Assembly (NCBI GenBank): GCA_023421955.1
Contig: JAEZSE010000029.1
Coordinates: 28,182-92,181, forward strand
Reading direction: 5' to 3'
Length of the DNA: 64,000 bases
DNA from: Bacillota bacterium
GTDB taxonomy: Bacteria > Bacillota > Clostridia > Christensenellales > UMGS416
Below are positions 44,061 through 53,323 of this stretch, piece after piece. The position numbers and the translations under genes are program-made. The stretch's first letter is position 1, and each line of letters begins with the position of its first letter. Below the pieces are notes generated by a model. That model was given only the letters and a program-made list of their open reading frames with translations. It was not told the DNA's origin and ran no database searches.

Positions 44061-44939
44061 ATGCCGCTGTTCACCGGCTCGGGCGTGGCGCTTGTCACGC
44101 CCATGACAGACGATGGAATCGACTTTGATGCTCTCGGCAGGCTCATCGACTATCAGATTACTAACGGTACCGACGCACTGGTTGCCTGCGGCACCACCGG
44201 CGAGCCGGCCACACTGACTGAGCAGGAATACGAAAACGTCATTCAATATACCATTGAGAGGGCTGCCAAGCGCGTGCCGGTGATTGCCGGCGCCGGTAGC
44301 AACAACACGGCTCATGCCATTACGCTTGCAAAAAAGGCTGAGGCGATGGGGGCTGATGGGTTGCTCGTTGTGACACCTTATTACAACAAAACCACTCAGG
44401 CCGGGTTGGTGGCACATTTCAAGGCAATCGCAGATGCTGTGCATTCACCGGTTATCATGTATAACGTGCCGATAAGAACCAGCCTCAACATGAAGGCGGA
44501 CACCGTAGCCAAATTAGCCGGTTACCCCAACATCCATGCCGTCAAGGAAGCCAGCGGTGATCTAGCCCAGGTCTCAGATATCGCGCGGCTTTGTGGAGAA
44601 AAAGTTGCGATTTATTCAGGGGATGACAGCATTATCCTTCCCACATTGGCTTGTGGTGGCCTGGGCGTGATCTCAGTGGTGGCCAACGTCGCCCCCAAGC
44701 AAACCCACGACTTGTGCGAAAAGTTCCTTGCAGGTGACATTGCCGGCAGCAGGGAGCTGCAATTTACCCTCAAACCCCTGGTAGACGCGCTGTTTACTGA
44801 GACTTCACCGATCCCGGTGAAGGCCGCCCTGGAGCTCATGGGCATCTGCAAGTCCACGGTCCGGCTTCCGCTGGTACCGATCGGAGCTGAAGCGCTCAGC
44901 AGGCTCAAAGCGGAAATGGAAAAGCTCAATATGATTTGA
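44061..44939 (+). CDS. dapA: 4-hydroxy-tetrahydrodipicolinate synthase
   Basis: It condenses pyruvate with aspartate semialdehyde, the first step specific to lysine and meso-diaminopimelate. The 292-residue TIM barrel has ACGTTGEPATL, the Tyr of VIMYNVPIRT and the Schiff-base Lys in HAVKEASGD (near 161). AAGGAG lies upstream of the ATG. dapB follows after 46 bases, so the two form an operon. Confidence 0.95.
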   Translation: MPLFTGSGVALVTPMTDDGIDFDALGRLIDYQITNGTDALVACGTTGEPATLTEQEYENVIQYTIERAAKRVPVIAGAGSNNTAHAITLAKKAEAMGADGLLVVTPYYNKTTQAGLVAHFKAIADAVHSPVIMYNVPIRTSLNMKADTVAKLAGYPNIHAVKEASGDLAQVSDIARLCGEKVAIYSGDDSIILPTLACGGLGVISVVANVAPKQTHDLCEKFLAGDIAGSRELQFTLKPLVDALFTETSPIPVKAALELMGICKSTVRLPLVPIGAEALSRLKAEMEKLNMI

Positions 44940-44985
44940 TTTTGCCAGCTTGCACCCAGACGCAGGCATCGGCACGGAGTTACGA

Positions 44986-46206
44986 ATGATCAAGCTGCTC
45001 ATCAATGGATGCAATGGCCGCATGGGCCAGGCGCTGGCTCAATCCGCGGCGCAACAAACCGACTTCCGCGTCGTGGCCGGTGTGGACAAGTTCCCCGAAA
45101 CGGTCAAGCACCCCTTCCCTGTTTTCGGCAGTATTGCCGCCGCCGTTGCCGATGTGGATGTGATTGTGGATTTTTCCCGACCGGAGGCGTTGCCGGACTT
45201 GTTGTCCTTCGCCATCCCCAGGGGTGTGGCGATTGTGCTGTGCACCACCGGCTTTACCGGTGAAGACCTGAAGCTCATCGAGCGCGCCAGCAACCACATT
45301 GCCATCTTCCGCTCGGCCAATATGAGCCTGGGCGTGAATCTCGCAGTGGATCTCTGCCGTCGGGCCGCCGCTTTTCTGGGCGACGCCGCCGATGTGGAGA
45401 TCATTGAGAAGCACCATAACACCAAGGTGGATTCGCCCAGCGGCACAGCGCTGATGATTGCCGATGAGATCAACGCTGTTTACCTGAATTCAAAGAGCTA
45501 CACCTACGGCCGGCATAGCATGAGCCAGCGCCGCAGCCGCAGTGAGATCGGCATCCATGCAGTGCGGGGCGGCACCATTGTGGGCGAGCACGAAATGCTC
45601 TTCATCATGCCGGACGAGGTGGTGACTATTTGCCACCATGCCCAGTCCAAGCAGGTGTTCACCGCCGGAGCTCTTCGTGCTGCTGAATTTCTGGCAAGCT
45701 GTGGGCCGGGGCTCTACAGCATGAAAGACATGCTCACGGCTTCTACAGCCGTCACCGCCATCTCCACCGATGATAGCCAGTCGCTCATGTCTGTGCGCGC
45801 AATCCCTGTGGGCCGGGGTATTGAAAAGCAGCTGTTTGCTGCGTTATGGAACGCCCAGATCAATGTGGACATCATCGCCTCCACCGCACCCTCCGGCGGC
45901 CTGACCAGCCTTGGGTTCACGCTGCCGAGGCTCATGATGGCCCAGGCGCTGCCCATTGTGCGCGGCCTGGCTGAATCAGCTGAGGGCTGCACGGTGTCCG
46001 CCAGGGAAGATATTGTCAAGATCGCCATTGAGGGCCCCGGCATGGAGCACCAGCCCGGTGTGGCCGGCCGGTTCTACGCAGCCCTATCCGATGCCGGAGT
46101 GGAGGCGCTGGCTGTGACCACCAGCGAAACCAAAGTGTCCTGCTGTGTGCCGCAGGCGGGCAGAAGGGCAGCCGTCGAGGCGTTGATGAAGGAGTTCAAG
46201 CTGTAG
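44986..46206 (+). CDS. dapB: 4-hydroxy-tetrahydrodipicolinate reductase fused to tandem ACT domains
   Basis: Residues 1-250 are a complete DapB: GCNGRMG nucleotide loop, CTTGFT, HHNTKVDSPSGTA with His143, His144 and Lys147, and the usual LYSMKDM end. DapB normally stops there. Here about 155 more residues follow that match the aspartokinase regulatory pair: ACT1 (about 265-335, LMSVRAIPVGRGIEKQLFAA) and ACT2 (about 343-406, DIVKIAIEGPGMEHQPGVAG). No stop or frameshift separates the parts. ACT pairs bind lysine or threonine in aspartokinase, so feedback control of DapB is inferred. ATG 44986 has GGAG upstream. Confidence 0.93.
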   Translation: MIKLLINGCNGRMGQALAQSAAQQTDFRVVAGVDKFPETVKHPFPVFGSIAAAVADVDVIVDFSRPEALPDLLSFAIPRGVAIVLCTTGFTGEDLKLIERASNHIAIFRSANMSLGVNLAVDLCRRAAAFLGDAADVEIIEKHHNTKVDSPSGTALMIADEINAVYLNSKSYTYGRHSMSQRRSRSEIGIHAVRGGTIVGEHEMLFIMPDEVVTICHHAQSKQVFTAGALRAAEFLASCGPGLYSMKDMLTASTAVTAISTDDSQSLMSVRAIPVGRGIEKQLFAALWNAQINVDIIASTAPSGGLTSLGFTLPRLMMAQALPIVRGLAESAEGCTVSAREDIVKIAIEGPGMEHQPGVAGRFYAALSDAGVEALAVTTSETKVSCCVPQAGRRAAVEALMKEFKL

Positions 46207-46252
46207 CCGTACGCAGTCATGCAGCTGTAATACAATAGTCAGGATAAGGGAT

Positions 46253-46285
46253 AATCAGGGCGATTGATGCATCGCCCTGATTTTT
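46253..46285 (+). terminator. Terminator of the dapA-dapB operon
   Basis: A 12-bp stem (46253-46264 with 46271-46282) with a 6-base loop is followed by a T-run. Confidence 0.85.
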
Positions 46286-46323
46286 CAGTAGGAGCCGGAC
46301 ATCGCACCAGCTCGAATGCTGGC

Positions 46324-47268
46324 TTATCCAATCGTTTCGCCCATGTTGTATCCGATCCATCCAAATTCCTCGTTGCGATATCCAAACTCCACGTATTCAC
46401 CATTCTGTGAATTCCCGTAGGGCACATACATTGTAACTTCTTCCGAGATGAACAACAGCTTATGGCCGATGATGCCCCCGACTTCTCGATATAAGTATTG
46501 TCCGCCGCTGTAAGCAAGCACACTCACAGCCAGGATATCGTTGTTATTGCCAGCTGCAATCAGAATCTCCTTGATGCCATCGTTGTCCAGGTCCAGGCAA
46601 TCAGCTTGTAGCACGCAATCTGCGGCGAAGGTGCCGTCACGGTCCATGATAGGAGAAATGGTATCCCAGAAGTGACTGGAGACCAGGCTGAGCAGGTTCA
46701 CAGTAGTGTTGCCCTGCGACAAAAAGATCCCCTGCAGTGTCATGTTCCCATCGGTCTCGATCCATATCCCTTCATCGGCACCGTCACCATTGATATCGGT
46801 TTCTGTCGCCATTGTTTGCGAGTCAAACCCCACCGGCCACAGCACCATGCTGATATCCAATGCCATCACTTCTGACTGCAGAATTGATGAACCCCTCTGC
46901 CAGGAGACCGGGATCGTGCTTCTCACGTTCTGAGAACCATTGAATTCTCGGATATCAAAATAAGTAGCGGTGTCTGCCGGCGGTGGTGCAGTGGGATCGC
47001 CTGGTTCTTGTGTTTCGGCCTGTTCCGGTGTGTCCTGCCAGTGATCAGTTGGCTTTGGCCCTGTAGTCTCATCATCAAACCAGTCGGTATCGCTTGGAAC
47101 CGGAGTGGCTGTCTCCACAGGGGCAATCAACCTCTTCACGGTTCGTACCACTTTGCTCGCGATGCTGCAGCCGGAAGAGAGCAGCATGCATGCTGCCAAT
47201 GCTAATGTTATGAGACGTTTGATCAGGCAACGCTTTGAGTTTTGTTCCGATGAGTTGACAAATGGCAT
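46324..47268 (-). CDS. Lipoprotein with Asp-rich repeat loops
   Basis: The 314-residue protein has a lipoprotein signal (LALAACMLLSSGC, Cys near residue 34), a Pro/Thr-rich linker (about 50-105) and a soluble domain. Two DxNxDG-type loops (DINGDGADEG near 165 and DLDNDGIKEI near 225) are like calcium-binding FG-GAP/VCBS blades. This is a surface lipoprotein of unknown function. ATG 47268 was chosen; the longer reading to 47358 would place 30 residues before the signal. The ribosome binding site is weak. Confidence 0.7.
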   Translation of the reverse strand: MPFVNSSEQNSKRCLIKRLITLALAACMLLSSGCSIASKVVRTVKRLIAPVETATPVPSDTDWFDDETTGPKPTDHWQDTPEQAETQEPGDPTAPPPADTATYFDIREFNGSQNVRSTIPVSWQRGSSILQSEVMALDISMVLWPVGFDSQTMATETDINGDGADEGIWIETDGNMTLQGIFLSQGNTTVNLLSLVSSHFWDTISPIMDRDGTFAADCVLQADCLDLDNDGIKEILIAAGNNNDILAVSVLAYSGGQYLYREVGGIIGHKLLFISEEVTMYVPYGNSQNGEYVEFGYRNEEFGWIGYNMGETIG

Positions 47269-47485
47269 CTGTCGCTCTCTCGCTTTCCAGCCATACATGG
47301 CCAAACAATAACTATATTTTATTTTCAACCAGAACCCAATGGAAGCAATGATTTCCAATTAATGAGTGGAAAATACTGGATCTGAGTCATCACCACATAC
47401 GTTTAGCCTGAATACTATGCACTATGGCCGCCGCCGGGGGCGCCCGCCTCGCCACAACGCTTGAGCGGTGGCGGTTCAAATAGAT

Positions 47486-47517
47486 GGAGCTGCCGCCTTG
47501 CGCAAGGCGGCAGCTCC
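47486..47517. terminator. Perfect 16-bp palindrome between convergent ends
   Basis: GGAGCTGCCGCCTTGC is followed directly by its exact complement. It lies just after the stop of the MFS gene (minus strand) and is probably its terminator. A strong T-run is absent. Confidence 0.6.
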
Positions 47518-47538
47518 GTTATCTGGCTCAGTTTGATT

Positions 47539-48819
47539 TCAAGCCTCCGCCTTGTTAGCTCTCTTGTTGGTCATGGCCAGTAAGCCAAGGCTTGCGGCAA
47601 AAAGCGCCGCCACCAGCAGCATCGGAAGCCGTGGCCCGATCCCCGGCAGCCCCGCCAAAAAACCCCCCAGCACCTGGAAGACTGCGGACAAGATTACCAG
47701 CAGCACGGTCATCAGACCCATCAAGGGGGCGCGGTCAGCGTCTGGCAAGGCATTTGCCATGCCGCTATCCACCATGAGGCCGGTGGCCACAGTGCCAACA
47801 GCGGTCACAATGATGGCTATCATCAGGATGGGTGTGCTCCCAACCGGTGACAAGGCCAGCAGCAAATTGCTCACCAGAAGGATGGACAGGCCTGCTGCCA
47901 GCGTTTTGTTGGCCGGCCAGGCGCTGAGCCTTGGCAAAAGCACAAGCTGTGTGGGCAGCATCACCAGACCAGACACCAGGCTGATCATCCCGATCATACT
48001 GTATTCAAACCCCAGGCCCTGCACCACTGCCACCGATTGAAAGGAGCCCTTCAGGTTCATCTGCACGTAATACAGCGAGCGGATGGCAATGAAGAGCAGC
48101 AACACCGGATTTTTCAATACCAGCCTGATCATCGGCACATAAGCTTTCAACGCTGCAGTAGGCTTTTCATTTCGGGAGGCTTGCATGCGTTCGATGCCGA
48201 TTGCCGTCTCCTTGTGCATACGGTTGCGTATGATAAACGCCAGCATGTGGATTCCCGCGGAGAAAAGGAATACCCACCGCATTACAGCAACCATTCTCAC
48301 TGGGTCGCCGTTTCCCACCATCAGGCCCATCAGCGGCGTGAAGCAGGCAGAAACTGTGTTGATCACATTCAGCCACCAGAACACGGTGATCCGCTTGTCC
48401 GGCGGTGTGCCTTCTGCCAATGTGCAGTTCCAGCTTACTCCGATCAGCCGCACAAAGGAGTTGGCGATGCTGGCGGCGATAAACCAACTGAAATTCTGCG
48501 CTGATGCCAGCAGCACACAGTAGGTGCCCCAGCAAATTGAGTCGCCGATCAGGTTGGTACGCCTCCGACCCAGTCGGTCAGTGATCCAACCTGCGAATAG
48601 GCCGATCACGCCTCCTGTGATCATCCCCACCGCGTTGATCACGCCCACCTGCGCACTGGTGCATCCAAGGCTCAACATGTATTGTGTGAGAAAGGGGGAA
48701 TACATACTGAATGGGATCGCCCATAACACCTGCATGAGTACGACAGCTCGTGCGTTGCCCTGAACATGGGAAAACGAGGTTCGTAAACCACTAAAAAAAC
48801 TTGTCACCGGGTTCTTCAT
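47539..48819 (-). CDS. Major facilitator superfamily transporter
   Basis: The 426-residue protein has twelve hydrophobic segments and the MFS motif A-like GWITDRLGRRRTN after helix 2. A central cytoplasmic loop near residues 205-225 separates the halves. Substrate is unknown; the family includes drug and sugar exporters. GGAGAG precedes the ATG by 4 bases. It stands alone. Confidence 0.88.
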   Translation of the reverse strand: MKNPVTSFFSGLRTSFSHVQGNARAVVLMQVLWAIPFSMYSPFLTQYMLSLGCTSAQVGVINAVGMITGGVIGLFAGWITDRLGRRRTNLIGDSICWGTYCVLLASAQNFSWFIAASIANSFVRLIGVSWNCTLAEGTPPDKRITVFWWLNVINTVSACFTPLMGLMVGNGDPVRMVAVMRWVFLFSAGIHMLAFIIRNRMHKETAIGIERMQASRNEKPTAALKAYVPMIRLVLKNPVLLLFIAIRSLYYVQMNLKGSFQSVAVVQGLGFEYSMIGMISLVSGLVMLPTQLVLLPRLSAWPANKTLAAGLSILLVSNLLLALSPVGSTPILMIAIIVTAVGTVATGLMVDSGMANALPDADRAPLMGLMTVLLVILSAVFQVLGGFLAGLPGIGPRLPMLLVAALFAASLGLLAMTNKRANKAEA

Positions 48820-48939
48820 CCGACTCTCCTGTCACCATGCAAGATTGTAACATGACGGTATTTGCCGTGCAAGGTGGAGGACTATGGAATGGGATGCAAA
48901 CATTTGTACCCCTATGAGGAAATCTATCACAAAAATACC

Positions 48940-48968
48940 TTGAATTTACTACTGCTATTTTGTATAAT
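48940..48968 (+). promoter_or_regulatory. Promoter of the 49006 gene
   Basis: TTGAAT and TATAAT are separated by 17 bases, 37 bases before the ATG. Confidence 0.75.
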
Positions 48969-49005
48969 TCTGTCGGTAATGGAGGAATATTGGAGGATTG
49001 TAACG

Positions 49006-50601
49006 ATGTCAAAAAACAAGAGAATGGTCCTGACCCTGGTCATATGCGGCGTTGTGCTGGCTGGGCTTGTGCTGGCCGGCGGTGCCACAGCGGTCTATTT
49101 TTATTTCAATGGTCAGTACAATGATGCGGTGGACACGCAAAAGGAGAAGATCGCAGCATTAAACCGTAACTTTGAGCAGGGCACCGGTGACTCTGGCGTT
49201 TCTCTTAGTGAAGAATGCAATCTATATGATGACATTGGCAAAAAGCTCAGCGAGGCTTCAGACTCGCTTGCGGAACTGAACGACAAGTATCCTCTTCTGC
49301 TGAACAAGGCCACCGATGAGTCTGTGGGCATCACCGCATTGAAGACTGGGTTGGAGGCTATCGCCCCCAAGATCAAGAAGTTACGCGAAACCATTGAGGA
49401 AAACGAGTCTATTTCCAAGGCGCTCACCGCGCTTCTGGAAAAGGAGCTGGATGAAAACAGCACCAAGGCTTATCAGGATCTGGCTGGCCGCAACAGCGCA
49501 ATCGACGGCGTGGTTACGACCCTTTCCTTCACCGGATCACTGGAGGATAAGCGGAAGGTGTTTTGCCAAGCCATCCAACAGCGTGGTCTGGCGATGGACT
49601 TCTTCCTTGAGGATTCAAAGATTCAGGATGCGTATCGCACACTTTCCGCAGACACAACCACCGGCCTTGCGGAGCTTTCACAGCAATTCACGGCACTGCT
49701 GGGGCAATGTGAGTCGCTGGAGGGCAAACTCCCCTCCAGCAATCTAAAAGGCATTGCGCCAGACGGATTGGATCTGTCAGCCAATTTCAACAACCGAAAG
49801 GTTTCGATCCAAGCCAGTGTTGATTATCTGACGGAAGCAGCAACGGTTCAGAATGCTTTGAAAGATTACTGCGTAGCACTTGATAAATCGATCCCGAAGG
49901 GTAAGTTCCTTCAGAAGCTGGATTATTATGTGAAATGGTTGGCCAAGTTGGAAGGCTTTGAAGCCAGCCTGAAAGAGCTGAACGCCAAGCCGAATTATGT
50001 GAATGTGGCGGGAAAACGCTCGCTAGAGGGGCTGGGACTCAGCGAAAAAGGCAAGATGGTGCTCTCTTATCGCAAAGCTGTGAAAGATGTGAAGGCCGCG
50101 ATGGCTACGTCTGCAAGCATTGATTCACAGATCACCAAGCTTCTGGCAGACAAGAAAGCCAAGCCGGCAAGTATCAAGAAATCAGCAGCGGCCTGGGCTA
50201 CGAAGAACCGCGAAATCATCAAAACCCTTTCTGTGGCTCTCCCGGACGATTTGAAGGCTGGCGCCGCTAAAGTGCTTTCCGGCTGCAAGGAGCGGGCGAA
50301 CTTCCTCACCGAGTGGATCGCTTATCAGGCTGACAAGGCCACTGCAGACAGCCACAACGCCAGTTACAGCGCCCATATGAAGAAGGCGAATGACTATGCC
50401 GCCACCGGCTTATACTATTATTACTATATAGATGGATATTGGAGCTCCAATGTCGAGAAGTATTACCAACTGATGCTCAAGGAGGAGAAGGCGGCCAAAG
50501 CGGAAAAAGCGAAGGCAAACGCTGCAATGAAGCTGGCCAACGCCCACAAAACGAAGTATGATGCGTCTAGAAAGAAGTATCGTCCTCTGATGAATCCGTG
50601 A
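49006..50601 (+). CDS. Membrane-anchored extracellular coiled-coil protein
   Basis: The 531-residue protein has one N-terminal membrane helix (about 9-32) and then an almost wholly helical, Lys/Glu/Ala-rich extracellular part with heptad-like stretches (KEKIAALNRNFEQ, LETIEENESISKAL). A YYYYYIDGYW patch near 465 is followed by a Lys/Ala-rich tail. No enzymatic motif or family is recognised; a structural or envelope-stress role is possible. GGAGG lies 9 bases before ATG 49006. Confidence 0.6.
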   Translation: MSKNKRMVLTLVICGVVLAGLVLAGGATAVYFYFNGQYNDAVDTQKEKIAALNRNFEQGTGDSGVSLSEECNLYDDIGKKLSEASDSLAELNDKYPLLLNKATDESVGITALKTGLEAIAPKIKKLRETIEENESISKALTALLEKELDENSTKAYQDLAGRNSAIDGVVTTLSFTGSLEDKRKVFCQAIQQRGLAMDFFLEDSKIQDAYRTLSADTTTGLAELSQQFTALLGQCESLEGKLPSSNLKGIAPDGLDLSANFNNRKVSIQASVDYLTEAATVQNALKDYCVALDKSIPKGKFLQKLDYYVKWLAKLEGFEASLKELNAKPNYVNVAGKRSLEGLGLSEKGKMVLSYRKAVKDVKAAMATSASIDSQITKLLADKKAKPASIKKSAAAWATKNREIIKTLSVALPDDLKAGAAKVLSGCKERANFLTEWIAYQADKATADSHNASYSAHMKKANDYAATGLYYYYYIDGYWSSNVEKYYQLMLKEEKAAKAEKAKANAAMKLANAHKTKYDASRKKYRPLMNP

Positions 50602-50622
50602 GGCATGCTCTGGGGAAATATG

Positions 50623-50660
50623 AAGTGGGGGCACGGGTTACCGTACCCCCACTTGTGTTT
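50623..50660 (+). terminator. Terminator after the coiled-coil gene
   Basis: A 9-bp stem (50623-50631 with 50646-50654) with further inner pairing is followed by TGTGTTTTA. Confidence 0.75.
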
Positions 50661-50688
50661 TATCCGTTTTTCCCAAAGAACGGATTTA

Positions 50689-50717
50689 TTGAGTTTTCCC
50701 TTGATATACTGTAAGAT
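50689..50717 (+). promoter_or_regulatory. Promoter of the murB-PHP-rapZ operon
   Basis: TTGAGT and TAAGAT are separated by 17 bases; GGGAGG and the murB ATG follow. Confidence 0.65.
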
Positions 50718-50747
50718 AGAACAATCAATTGGGAGGGACCGGCAAGG

Positions 50748-51665
50748 ATGGCAACCGATACCGCTTTGCGCCGGCTGACAGACACACTGGGGAGCGGCAA
50801 AGTGCTGGCCGATGAGCTGATGAGCCGCCACACCACCTTCCGCGTGGGCGGCCCGGCCGACATTTTTTTGCTGCCGGAGACTGCGGAGGACGTGGCGGAG
50901 ATGGTGAGCGTCTGCCGGGAGGAGTCGGTCCGCCTGATGGTTATGGGCAATGGCTCCAACCTGCTGGTGCGCGACGGTGGTCTGCGCGGCGCGGTGATGC
51001 AGCTGGGTGACCGGTTCGCGGCTATGACCGTAGCTGGCGACAGCCTGACGGCCCAGGGCGGCGCGTTGCTTTCCAGGGTCGCGGCGGAGGCATACCGGCA
51101 GGGGCTCACCGGCATGGAGTTTGCCAGCGGCATCCCCGGGAGCATCGGAGGGGCAGTGGCGATGAACGCCGGTGCCTATGGCGGCGAGATGCAAGACATC
51201 GTTCACGCTGTGCAGGCAGTGGCCCGTGATGGTTCTCTTTATACTTTATCGAAGGATCAAATGGAATTTTCATACCGGCATAGCCGGGCGCTGGCCGAGG
51301 GGCTTATCATCGTGTCTGTGACATTGGGCCTTGCCCGTGGTGATCTCAAGCAATCCAAGGAATTGATGGATCAATACACCGCCATGCGCCGCGAAAAGCA
51401 GCCGCTGGAAATGCCCAGTGCAGGAAGCTTCTTTAAACGCCCCTGCGGCTATTTTGCCGGCAAACTCATCGCCGACGCGGGCCTCAAGGGTTTCAGGGTG
51501 GGCGGGGCGCAGGTGTCAGAAAAGCACGCGGGCTTCCTGGTGAACACCGGGGGTGCCACCGCGGCAGACATCATTGCACTGGCCGACGAGGTGCGTCGCC
51601 GGGTGCTTGAGATTTACGGTGTGGAGTTGGAGATGGAAGTCCGGCTGGTGGGGGAGGACACTTAA
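50748..51665 (+). CDS. murB: UDP-N-acetylenolpyruvoylglucosamine reductase
   Basis: MurB makes UDP-MurNAc for peptidoglycan. The 305-residue FAD enzyme shows HTTFRVGGPAD, VMGNGSNLLV, GIPGSIGGAVAMNAGAYG and PSAGSFFKRP with the catalytic Ser, of the type II MurB. GGAGGG lies 10 bases before the ATG. The next gene starts right at its stop. Confidence 0.95.
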   Translation: MATDTALRRLTDTLGSGKVLADELMSRHTTFRVGGPADIFLLPETAEDVAEMVSVCREESVRLMVMGNGSNLLVRDGGLRGAVMQLGDRFAAMTVAGDSLTAQGGALLSRVAAEAYRQGLTGMEFASGIPGSIGGAVAMNAGAYGGEMQDIVHAVQAVARDGSLYTLSKDQMEFSYRHSRALAEGLIIVSVTLGLARGDLKQSKELMDQYTAMRREKQPLEMPSAGSFFKRPCGYFAGKLIADAGLKGFRVGGAQVSEKHAGFLVNTGGATAADIIALADEVRRRVLEIYGVELEMEVRLVGEDT

Positions 51666-52448
51666 TTGGAGGAGGATTGGCGGCTGGTTGCCGATTACCA
51701 TACGCATACATACTACAGCCACGGGCGCGGCAGCATCGAGTGCAATGTGCGCCAGGCGCTGGAGAAGGGGTTGCAGCGAATCGCACTGACGGATCATGGC
51801 TTTTCCCAGCCGCTGATGGGCATGACTGGCGAGAAGCTTGTGCAGATGCGCCGCATCATCGACGGGCTAAACCGGAAATACAAGGGGCAAATTGAGATCT
51901 TGCTGGGAGTTGAGGCCAATGTGGTCTCCATGGATGGCCGGATCGACGTGCCGGACAAATATTTGCCGTTGCTGGATATCCTGGCTGTGGGGTTGCACCG
52001 GATGGTGCTCACCACATCACAAGGCTATGTGTGGCGGGTGAAGTGGGCGATGAACGCCTCCACGGTGTTTCATGGCCTCAGGAAAAAGCTTGCCCGGTCC
52101 TGCACCGAGGCTTTGATTGCATCCATCCGACGTTATGATGTGGATGTGCTGACGCACCCGGGCTACCATTACCCGGTGCTGATCGAGCCTTTGGCTGCTG
52201 CCGCTGCCTCTGTCGGCACGGTCATCGAGATCAACAACTCCCATGGTGTGCCGCATGCTGATGCGTTGCGTCTGGCGCTTAACAAAGGTGTCAACTTTTC
52301 CATCGGGTCAGATGCCCACCTCCCTGAGCGGGTGGGTGATTTTAACTTGGCGATGGATCTGGCCAAACAAGCCGGCATTCCGCCGGAGCGTATATTAAAC
52401 TCATCGGTATCGGCCATACAGCTGAAGCGAGGGAGGGCTGCAACATGA
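51666..52448 (+). CDS. PHP-domain phosphoesterase
   Basis: The 260-residue protein has the motifs DYHTHTYYSHGRG, TDHGFS, LLGVEANV, LTHPGYHY and SIGSDAHLPE of PHP hydrolases. Such a gene stands between murB and rapZ in many Clostridia; its substrate is unknown. The TTG at 51666 directly follows the murB stop and has GGAGG 8 bases upstream. Its stop overlaps the rapZ ATG. Confidence 0.88.
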   Translation: MEEDWRLVADYHTHTYYSHGRGSIECNVRQALEKGLQRIALTDHGFSQPLMGMTGEKLVQMRRIIDGLNRKYKGQIEILLGVEANVVSMDGRIDVPDKYLPLLDILAVGLHRMVLTTSQGYVWRVKWAMNASTVFHGLRKKLARSCTEALIASIRRYDVDVLTHPGYHYPVLIEPLAAAAASVGTVIEINNSHGVPHADALRLALNKGVNFSIGSDAHLPERVGDFNLAMDLAKQAGIPPERILNSSVSAIQLKRGRAAT

Positions 52449-53308
52449 GACTGGTGCTGGTTACAGGGCTTTCCGGCGCGGGCAAGTCCTATGCCGTCAA
52501 GGTTATGGAAGATCTGGGATTCTTCTGTGTGGACAATCTGCCGCCGCTGCTCATTGGCACGCTGGTGGGCCTGTGTCGCAAGCAGGACCTGGAAAAGGTT
52601 GCCATCGGAGCCGACATCCGTGGTGGCCGGTTTTTCGGCGACATCTACAAGGCGCTGTATGACCTGAAGGATTATGGTGTGAGTTATGAGGTGCTTTTCT
52701 TGGACTCCACCGACGAGACATTGGTGAAGCGCTACAAGGAAAGCCGCCGGTCCCACCCGCTGGCCATCAATAACATGAGCCTGACAGATGCCATTGCCAG
52801 CGAGCGGGAGCAGCTCGCCCGCCTCCGCGACAACGCCAATTTCGTCATCGACACGAGCCAACTGCTCACCAAGCAGCTGCGGGAGCGACTCACCGACGTG
52901 TTTACCGATGAAGCCGCTGCCGGGTTCCACATCACATTTGTGACATTCGGTTTCAAACGCGGCATACCAGCCGACGCTGACATTGTGTTTGACGTGCGCT
53001 TCATCCCTAACCCTTTCTACGTGGACCGCCTGAAACCCAAGACCGGGCAGGACGATGAGGTCAAGGAATATGTGATGGCCTTTGAGGGCACCGGGAAATT
53101 CATTGACAGTGTCACTGACCAATTACTCCTTTTGATCCCGATGTATAAGCAGGAGGCAAAGAACGAGCTGGTGGTGGCCATTGGCTGCACCGGTGGCATG
53201 CACCGCTCTGTGGTGCTGGCAGAAGCCTTGCAGATGAAAATGTTGAAAGCAGGCTACCGGGCCACAGTGAGCCACCGGGATATGGACCGGGAGCAAGGCG
53301 GGCGTTAG
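52445..53308 (+). CDS. rapZ: RNase adapter / nucleotide-binding protein RapZ (YvcJ)
   Basis: RapZ-family proteins bind nucleotides and, in E. coli, control small RNAs of cell-wall precursor synthesis. The 287-residue protein has Walker A GLSGAGKS and the DNLPP and GCTGGMHRSV signatures of the two domains. It is coupled to the PHP gene (ATGA). In most Firmicutes yvcK and whiA come next; here they do not. Confidence 0.95.
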   Translation: MRLVLVTGLSGAGKSYAVKVMEDLGFFCVDNLPPLLIGTLVGLCRKQDLEKVAIGADIRGGRFFGDIYKALYDLKDYGVSYEVLFLDSTDETLVKRYKESRRSHPLAINNMSLTDAIASEREQLARLRDNANFVIDTSQLLTKQLRERLTDVFTDEAAAGFHITFVTFGFKRGIPADADIVFDVRFIPNPFYVDRLKPKTGQDDEVKEYVMAFEGTGKFIDSVTDQLLLLIPMYKQEAKNELVVAIGCTGGMHRSVVLAEALQMKMLKAGYRATVSHRDMDREQGGR

Positions 53309-53323
53309 GGATGGGAGGAGAGC

